The notes under the pieces are model-generated. The model searched no databases and was not told where the DNA came from. It worked only from the letters and a program-made list of their open reading frames with translations. Shown here piece by piece: positions 47,749-56,700 of a stretch of DNA of 64,000 bases (position 1 is its first letter; the number at the start of each line of letters is the position of its first letter). The stretch is taken from contig CM048848.1 in assembly GCA_026545225.1 (NCBI GenBank), positions 45,466,806 through 45,530,805 on the forward strand. Reading direction: 5' to 3'. The stretch is from Cornus controversa. Lineage: Eukaryota > Streptophyta > Magnoliopsida > Cornales > Cornaceae. Both the position numbers and the translations under genes were made by a program.

Positions 47749-50700
47749 GAGTGAGAGAGAGAGAGAGAGAGAGAATTAATGGGCATGATTAGTCTTTTTA
47801 GGGTTATAAGGGTAAAAAAGTAATTTTGTAGTTCTTTGATGACATCAGTCGTGATGTAGGCAATTTTATTTATTAAAACTGAGGGCAAAATAGTACTTTC
47901 ACAAAGAACGTTAAAGTTGGTAATGGCCTTAACTCTGATAGGGTGTCAGAGAGATTTCTCAAATAGATTCAGCCGCGGGTAATTTAGTCATATCTCAGGG
48001 GAGGTCAGGGTAATTTACCCTAATAAATATCATATGAGGTGTGTCGTGTAGGTGGGTATGTTCATCGTGTCCACATTTCATGTATTTTTTGAGCTTACTT
48101 TAGCTGAGTTCCTGTATGCTAAGGTTTAATAATTTGGTATGTCCAACACTTTGACACATACCTATACCCGATGTTAATACATGAGTTCGGGTAATGTAGG
48201 TGAAAAAGGATTTACATTATAATGTTAAATTACACTATAACAATTGTCTATTATTGATGTAGTTTGGTGGTATTGGACCACAATTCAATGTGGAAGTAAA
48301 TGTACTCTAGTCTAATGTCATGGTCTCATGGATGTGTACTGAGTTCCACATTGTGCGTATATAGGGAGGGTGGTGGGCTTATAAGTAGGTACGTGGAACG
48401 TGGAACCCCACTTGTGCCTGGTTCCATGACAAGTGGTATTTAAGCCAGCTTGGGCGTATAGTCATGTAACTTGGGTGTACTGTTGTGAAAGGGGTTCCAC
48501 ACAAAGGTGTGGGCCCTTGGGAAAACAGGAAGCCAAGTGGGGTAGCTTGTCACGGTCTTGTAGACGTATGTCGAGTCCCACATTGTGTGAAAAGAAATAC
48601 AAGAGAAGAGAAATATGTATAGGCTTGTATGAGAGTGATCACTCATTCACAGCTCAGGTATTTAGACTAAAATAACATGTTAATATTACAAGAAAGCAAA
48701 CAAAATAAAATAACAACAAATTCTATGCCTAAATATATGCGTAAATAAAGTCAAATCCCATGATTCTAGGCTATCATATCTCGGCTAATATGGTAAGTCA
48801 CATCCTATGATTCTAGGCTATCATATCTCAGCTAACACTCCCCCTCAAGTTGGTGCGTGGATATCTGAGACGCCCAACTTCGACAATGCATCCTCAAACA
48901 CGGTCTTGCTGACGCCCTTCGTAAGAATGTCTGCAAGCTTTTGAGAGGTAGTGACAAACAAAGTACAAATATGTCTGGAGATGATCTTCTCTCGAATGAA
49001 GTGTCGATCAACCTCTATATGTTTAGTCCAGTCATGCTGAACAGGATTTGCTGCAATGGTAGTGGCAGACTTGTTGTCACAGTAAAGAGAAAAAAGAAGT
49101 GACACTGGCAGGCACAAGTCTGTCATCAATGTTTTTCAGCCATAGCAACTCATACGCTCCAAGAGCCATAGCCCTATACTCTGCCTCCGCACTTGATCGA
49201 GAGACAACATCTTGCTTTTTACTACGCTAGTAACCAAGTTGCCACCAACAGTAGTACAGTGGCCAGCCTCTTGTTTGAAATTGATCTTGCATAATTAGCA
49301 TCTATCTAGGCCTCAACCTGTAAGTGACCATGATTGGCAAGCAAAATACCGTGGTGCGAACACCCCTTCAGGTAGCAGGTCGAGTCATCGATAAATAGAT
49401 GAGCTTTCCAACAACTCCCCCTCAGAATCAGCCAACCGATGATTCTGCTCAATCGGAGTATCAGCAAGACGAGCGCCAAGCTGGCTCGAAGTTGAAAGCA
49501 AGTCAAGAATATACTTGCGCTGAGAGATGAAAATGACAGTCTTGCACCTCAATGCCGAAGAAGTACCGAAGGACCAAGATCCTTAATCTCAAACTGGCGG
49601 CCAAGATAACTCTTAACCTCATCTCCGGTAAGAACAATATCATCTAAATACATAATGAGAGCAACTCTGCCTGAATGGCGTAAGAACTATGATCAGCTGC
49701 ACTCTGATGGAAACCAAACTGGAGCATCTCAATGCCAAAGCGATCAGACCAAGCTCGAGGGGATTGCTTGAGGCCATACAGGGAGTGACAACGACAACAT
49801 ACGATCCCAAAATGAGTAGGAGAATGAAAGCCTAGAGGGGGAACCATATACACCTCCTTTTGCAAGTCACCATTGGGAAATGCATTCTTGACATCTAACT
49901 GAAATAGAGTCCAAGAACGAATCATAGTAATGGAAAATAAAATGTGGATGGTGTTTATCTTGGCAATAGGGGCAAAAGTCTACTAATAATCTATGCCATG
50001 CGTCTGAGCATAACCCTTGGCAACCAATCAGGCCTTATAGCGAGCAATTGAGTCGTCTGGATTATGCTTACCTACAAACACCCAATGACGACAACCCACA
50101 ACCTTTTATCCAATAGGAAGCGGAACCATGTCCCAAGTCTGATTTTTCTTTAAGTGCTTGTAGTTCTTCAGTCATACTGTCACGCCTCTGAGGTTGTGCT
50201 AGTGCATCTGCAGCACTAGAAGGAAGAGGAACCGAGGGAACAGAAGCACGAAAACTCTGATAGGAGGGTGAGAGAGCACAATTAGAAACAAAATTCGAAA
50301 TAGGATAAGTACAAGAACGTTTATCCTTCCGAAGAGCGTTACGCTACAATTTAATTGTTTAGTAACGCTATTAACAAAAATAAGATTGGTAGTAAGCTGT
50401 GTGGAACTTATAAAGTTAAAGGAGCAACAAATATGTTACCTTTCCTAGCAATAGAAGATGGAGAGCCATCTGCAAGGAGTACCTTGCAATGGCTAGAGCA
50501 GATACTATAAGACTGGAAGGAGGACATACTAGTTATATTGCCTAAAGCACCAGAATCAATGATCCATGGTGTCAAAGATGTAGATACGCCATGTGCAGAT
50601 GCAATAGTACTTGAGTGGGCATAAGTGGAGGTTGCTTGGGATGATGCCTCCATTTGACTAAAGAACAGTTTAAACTTGTTCAAATCAACCTGGGTCAACG

Positions 50701-53700
50701 CAACTGTGGCAAAGTTGTCACGAGTCTACAACGAGTTTGACTGTGTAACGTAATGTGTAGAGGATCAAGGCTGTTGTTGTTTTTGTTGTGGTAGACGTCC
50801 TTGTAGTGCATAACAATGGGATTTGATATGACCAAACTTCCAGCAATGGTCACATCGTCTATGCTGTTGTCTAGGAGGAGGGCCGGTGCTAGCACTCTGA
50901 ATTGACTGGGATGGTGTAGTTCCTGAAGTATTAGGAACATGAACTGCCAGAGTGGAGCGATCAGTAGAAACAACACCTAGTGGATGAGTCTGACGACTCT
51001 CATCTGACAACACATAAGAGTATGCATCCTGCAGAGTAGGCAATGAAGACAAGCACCGCAGATGAACACGAGCATACTCAAACTCGTCGGTTAACTCGGC
51101 AAGAAACTGAAACACTCAATTCTTCTCCACAATCCTTGCATATAAAATTGCATCTTCTGGATCCTTCCAAGAATGGAAGGAATCATAATATGACATCTCC
51201 CAAATATCACGAAGCCTAGCAATGTAACTAGAAACTGTCGAGTCACTCTGAGTAATCTTGGTGATCTCTCGCCCCAATTGGTAGAACCTTGTGTTATTCT
51301 GCCTCTGAGAATGAGTGTACTGTACCAAATCCCAAATCTGCGTAGGGGTTTTCATGAACATATAACCAACGGCTATGTTTGGTTGCATTGAATTGACTAG
51401 CCAAGACATAACCATGGCGTTATCTGTAAACCAGTGTGGATATGTCTTATCCAACTCAGCTGGCTCTTTCTCAGAACCAGTAATATAGCTAATCTTGCCT
51501 TTGCCTCCAATCCCATATCAAATAGTTGGAACCATCCAACTTCACTATGGTGATCTAAAGTCCTAGATTCTCTGATGAGTTGGTGGGAAAAATGGCATCA
51601 CCACGCACAAAACTCGAGCCATGAGAATTAACAGTCGAGAACCTTGAATCTACCATACTCTGTCACATGACAATAAACAACTCCAAAAAACACCACAAAT
51701 CTTGTCAACTAATCAAAGTGTTTCCTCAAATCATAAGAAATCAACAACGTCTCCTTAGATCATTCCCAGAAGTCCAAATACAGACTTTTTTTTGGAGCGC
51801 TGTCTGCTTTCATATAGCCGAATAGCCTCCTCAATATCCGAAACCTCTCTGTAGATTCACAAGAATTTACCCAAGCCCTTCTAGGTGTTGGAGACCAACT
51901 ATACCTACTTACCTAACCCTAGAAGAGTAAAAAAGAACTTTTAAAACTTAGAAATACCTGCTTTCGATCACAAAACAACAACTCATAGGACCATATGCAC
52001 GCAGTGTCACTGGGTGTTACAAATAGCCTAAGGTTGCTGTCGCACAAGCCGCAAGGCTGCTGGAGGTTGTGGAAAGGTGTTGGCTCTGATACCAAGAAAA
52101 AATGCAAGAGAAATATGTAAAGTCATGAATTAGAGTGATCACTCATTTACAGCTCTGGTATTTATAGATTAAAAGAGCACATGTTAATATTACAAGAAAG
52201 GAAACCAAATAAAATAATTGCAGATTCTATGCCTAAATATATGCGTAAATAAAGTCAAAGCCCCTGATTCTAAGCTATCATATCTCAGCTAACAGGGTGT
52301 ATACTAGGAAGGTCTTGATCTTACAAGCTGGTACATGGAACCTTGCTTGTGACTCGGCCTGTGACAAGAAGCTCGAGACTTGCAACTGTTACTAGCAAAA
52401 AGGTTTGAAGTTCATGAGATATAGACTTTAACATGGAGATTGAATTCTTTACTAAATAAGAAAAGGGAAAAATAATATATAATATGGAAGTTTATTCCAA
52501 GTGACTTGGGCTTGAAGTCACACTATCTATATGAAACTGACTTTTTATGTTGAACTCAGATAGTCAGATTTGAACCCATAGACAAACCAGGTGTAATCTA
52601 TTACTAAGACATAAAACCCATAATATTTGACCTATATTAGGCTTGATTTAAGTCAAGGTAACTATCACAAGGCAAAATTTTCAGCCAAATTTTCACCACT
52701 AATAGCAGCAAGCAAACTTGCTTTTGCCTCTAACAAACATGCCTAGAAACCCACATATACAAAGTGAAAGGCACACACAAACAGGTATGAGAAACCAATC
52801 CCAATCTTCATTACACTCGATAAAGGAGCAAAATCGGCTAGAGGCTTGCATGCCAAGTCTTAAATGACTTGGAGCCTTGGATGCCTGGTCATGTCCTGGC
52901 AAACCCTGAAAAACACTGCTACATAATCTGTGCAACTGGTGTATATTTTCTTGTTTAATCAGCAAGGGCCACAGGGCCTGGCAGTTGACGCCCCCCAACT
53001 ATCACAGGGTTTGCTCACATTAACTATTGTGTGCTACACTAGAGGCTTCTTGTTGACAAACCCCAACTACTAGGTGTATGCTATCACCAATGAGCACATG
53101 CCACAAGGTTTAGCAATTTGTCTCCAACTGCCTTGCATACCTGTCATGTTTTGAAGCTTGCCACATGTATGGGACAGATATTGTGGTCTGGCCTAATGCG
53201 GGCAAATGCATTTTAGCCTTGTCCAGAACCACAACTGCCAACAACTTGCCACAACCGTTGGATACTGTCTCGTGTCTGGTATATCCACAGGGTCAGCCAA
53301 TCAAAATAATACCTTCAAACTTCATGCCACCTAAGCCATGGTAGTTGCATGATTACCATACCACATGTGAGACATCTCATAGTAGTCCCAAAATCTTGGG
53401 TCTTCAGACAATGACGACAAGCCACTTTTTTGTTATCTTTGTCAATGCAATCAATTGTTGTCAACTGCCTTTGGCTCAGCCCTTGGCCAATGCCACATTT
53501 CCCTGTCCATCACACTCACTACCTTTGCATACCCGCAACTGCACCATCCCTTGGAGACATGACCTGCTGCCTGCAATGAGCACAAATCACCATGTGCCAC
53601 AACCAAGCCATGCCAAACCCATGACTTGGTCACCATCTTCTGTTGGGTTCTCATGCTTGGTGCAGCCAAGCCAATGCCACCGCTATGCCATTTTCTCTAT

Positions 53701-56700
53701 CCACCAAATCTGAACCAGCCCGTGAGTACATTTGACACCATCAAGGACCAATGCTTGCTTATGCCACCCCATGTTGCTGATGTACAGCATCAGCTATGCC
53801 ATGCCACCCTTCACGGTCATGCATCACCAAGTGTATCCCCACCATGTGCTGCCACCCTTAATGAAGGTTCGATCTTCTTCTATATAGCATGGTCTCATTT
53901 AAACCCACAACTGACACCATGTGGTAGATAACCATTGCCCATGCCTTCACCCACACACCTCACTTGTTCCTGCTGTCTACAACAACACTGCCTATGAGTG
54001 CTGTGTGGTTGCTGCCACTAACTCTAGCTAGTGGTAGTCGGTTAAACCACCATGTAGAAGCATCTTGGAATCCAAACGAGGTCCCTTGTGTGATAACGTA
54101 CACATGGCTTAGGACAGTCACCCACACATGCTGCCTACCCTTGGGGCCAGGGGAAAGGGACCCACCCACCCACCCTAGATATAGTCTGAGACTGGCTTCA
54201 ATAGGAGGAGACATAATCCCTGCTTGAGTAGTCATAATAGCTCTAACTCAATGTGGACATGTTCAACTTACTATCCTCTTTTATATTGGTTTTTTATGAC
54301 TTCTCCTTGCTATCTTATTAATCTCATTATTATGGCATGTCCCCAAATGCACTTTCGCATTGTTTTGGAGAGGCGCAACAAGTAACATAGGCCATGGCAT
54401 GTCTCTCCATGCCCATGGCTCATTGCTACTAACTTCGGAGGGTCCTAAAATCTCCTCCACCGGAAGAATCCAACGTCCTCATTGGAGTATCATAGGCATT
54501 GTAGGAAACTCCACTGCCCACAACTTCAGCATGTTGGCGCTGACCAACTTGAATGATGCATGAGCACCTCTACAACCCGTGACACCAACTCATTTGTGCT
54601 GCAGACAACCCCTCCATTGTCTGCAATTATCAAAAACCTCTGCTATAAGGCTACAAATAACTTCATTACTTGTATTGTTCATTTTTTCGTCATAGACTGT
54701 GGTCGATAACCTAAATTGACAAAATTATTCTCACATTCCAGCCACTGCTATTGCATGATCATAAGCAACTCCACTTTTCATGATATCCATCATGTAGAAA
54801 TTCGCCACACACCTGAGCCCGTTAGTAATTATACTTGGCCTGTCTAGAGCCTTTCCCTAAGCTAGCACTCTTTTGGCTCCATCACTTATCCAAGTGCAGG
54901 CTGTCGGCCTGATGCTATCCACAAGCATCAATGGTTCAGATGAACAACCCCTGTTTCTGAATCCTCTTCATAAGACACTTCACAAGGTTAAGTTTCTCTC
55001 ATTGGAATATCCTTTACCTGATGTGGATCCTTGTAGATGGAAAGAGCCTATGCCATCCCTTTGCTATTTCTGACTTACTGTTTCGGGGTTGGTTTTGTCC
55101 TACTTCCACCTTTCTACTTTTTCTATGAAGACTTCATGTGCTTCTTTGACTTATTGCTTTCTGATGTAGGACAGTTTTAGTAGGTTTCATATTATATATT
55201 CTATATATATATTTGATATTTTTTTTATAGAAAGTTTAATTTTAGGTACTAATTTTATTTTATTTTAGTTTCCTTCTGGAAATAGATTTCCTTTTCTTGT
55301 TAGGATTAGGATTTCTACAAGTTTTCTTTTGTTTTTAGGTTTCCTAGTGCTGTTAGGATTAGGATTTCTCTATTATAAATATATGTACTGCCATAGGGCA
55401 GAAATCAATCAATTTATCAATAATATACCAATTGCTTTGCAATTTTCTCTTAACTTTGTGGATTCGAAGTTGTTCTCTTGTTCGTGCGCGAACTCATGGA
55501 TGTGTTTGTAATTATTATTTTTTGTTATTTTGAACTCTTAACCAACACATCGTGCTCCGTGTCGTATCATGTCTGTGTCTCTGCTACTTAGATTCCACAT
55601 AAAGTTTTCAAGATCCTTCAAACTCCTCATGTCACCATATGGCTTAGGCTTTGGAATCTTGATTTTTGCAGGAACATCCCCTTTGTTGGGATGGCCTTGA
55701 AGTGCCCTCTCAACCAGGATCACTTCTTGTTCAAGGCTCTTCAGTTTTCTTTGAAGGCATCCACCGGCAATGCCAAGTCCTCCATGGCTGTAGTCATTTT
55801 GGCATTTATCTTTGTAACAGAATCATTGAAGCATTCCCATAGATTGGCTAACTCCTCTGCATGTTGGTTTGGCTGGATCAACAGTTAGATACCACAAGGC
55901 TTGGCAACTGACACCCCAACTGCCGTAATGTCAGCTGGCATCAACCAGCGTGCATTACATGAGAGATTTGCAATTGGCAAACCCCAACTTCTAGTTGTGT
56001 GCCATCACCAATTAGTACGTACCATAGGTTATGGCAGTTTATCCCAATTGCTGTAATTGTTCCATACCTGGAAGCTTGCCACATGTGTAAGGCGGTTGCT
56101 GTTGTCTGGACTGAGACAGCCATGAAAAGCGTCAATATCATTGTTTGATCTATTTATGGGGCCAATCAGAATGCTACACCTGCAAACTTCGTGCCACCTA
56201 AGCAGCTAAGCGATGACAGTTGTCCAGCTGCCATGGCCCATGTCAGACATCTCACAACATCCCCAAACTCTTGGGTTGTTGGCCTATACCATAAATGTCA
56301 CCCTTTTAGTTGTCTTGATCAAGGCAATCAATCACTGTTTACTGCCTTTTTGACTTAGCTCTTTGCCAACGATTCATTGTCATATTTGTTTCTTTCACAA
56401 CCTATTGCAATGTATGCCCACAACCTCATCATTCGCTAGAGACATGGCCGGCTACCATGCTCTGCTGTGTGCACAAATTACGCACTGTGGTCCTATGTTC
56501 AAGGCTTGCCCAACCCATGACTTGGTCACATCATCTGTTGCAGTGTTATTAAAGGTGTTCCTGGGCGCGCACCAGGCGCAAGGTTTGTGCCTGTTGTATG
56601 CCCAGGTGCAACGACATTCGATAGTCGTTTGCCTGAGCGTCACCTCATCGTAAGCGTCACGCGCGCCTGATTGCTTTTTTTTTTTCAACCGTTAGATTAG

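Larger units (their letters stand above)
43990..48025. mobile_element. Large TIR element (non-autonomous), carrying a nested LINE
   Basis: The left end (about 43993-44030, TTCCCCGAGGTTTGGCTAAA followed by TTACCCATGACTGAA) and the right end (complement: CTCCCCTGAGATATGACTAA followed by ATTACCCGCGGCTGAA) are inverted repeats. Between them lie a LINE (about 47097-44225), AT/GA microsatellites and about 0.9 kb of unique DNA (47100-47990). No transposase is visible. The target duplication could not be identified, so the class (Mutator-like or other) is open. Confidence 0.6.
48588..52294 (-). mobile_element. Antisense Copia element with integrase deletion
   Basis: The 5' LTR (52294 to about 52095) is followed on the minus strand by TGGTATCAGAGCC (52094-52082). 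Then come gag, protease, a shortened middle, RT, RNase H, a polypurine tract (ACTTGAGGGGGAG, 48850-48838) and the 3' LTR (48837 to about 48588). The integrase is nearly absent: the protease end (about 50400) is followed within about 150 bp by RT-leader sequence. The 3' LTR holds a local duplication of a TTCTAGGCTATCATATCTC block that the 5' LTR has only once. Flanks TTGTG and GGGTG agree at three of five bases. Confidence 0.87.
48316..52366 (+). mobile_element. TRIM-like mini-retrotransposon, with a Copia element nested in its 3' LTR
   Basis: LTR1 (48316-48430, TGTCATGGTCTCATGGATGT ... CCATGACA) is followed by a primer-like site TGGTATTTAAGCCA (48434-48447), about 100 bp of interior, and LTR2. 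LTR2 starts at 48548 (TGTCACGGTCTTG), stops at about 48587, and resumes at 52295 (GGGTGTATACTAGGAAGGTC) to 52366 (GTGACA). Joined, LTR2 is about 112 bp against 115 bp for LTR1. Short LTRs, TGTCA/TGACA ends, a tRNA-Met-like site and no coding room define a terminal-repeat retrotransposon in miniature. No outer target duplication was seen. Confidence 0.72.

Noticed and set aside
53345..53931. Plus-strand frames of 122 and 101 codons in the Gypsy LTR
   Set aside because: They lie in LTR sequence; the other LTR at 56.4-57.5 kb breaks them, and no domain is seen.
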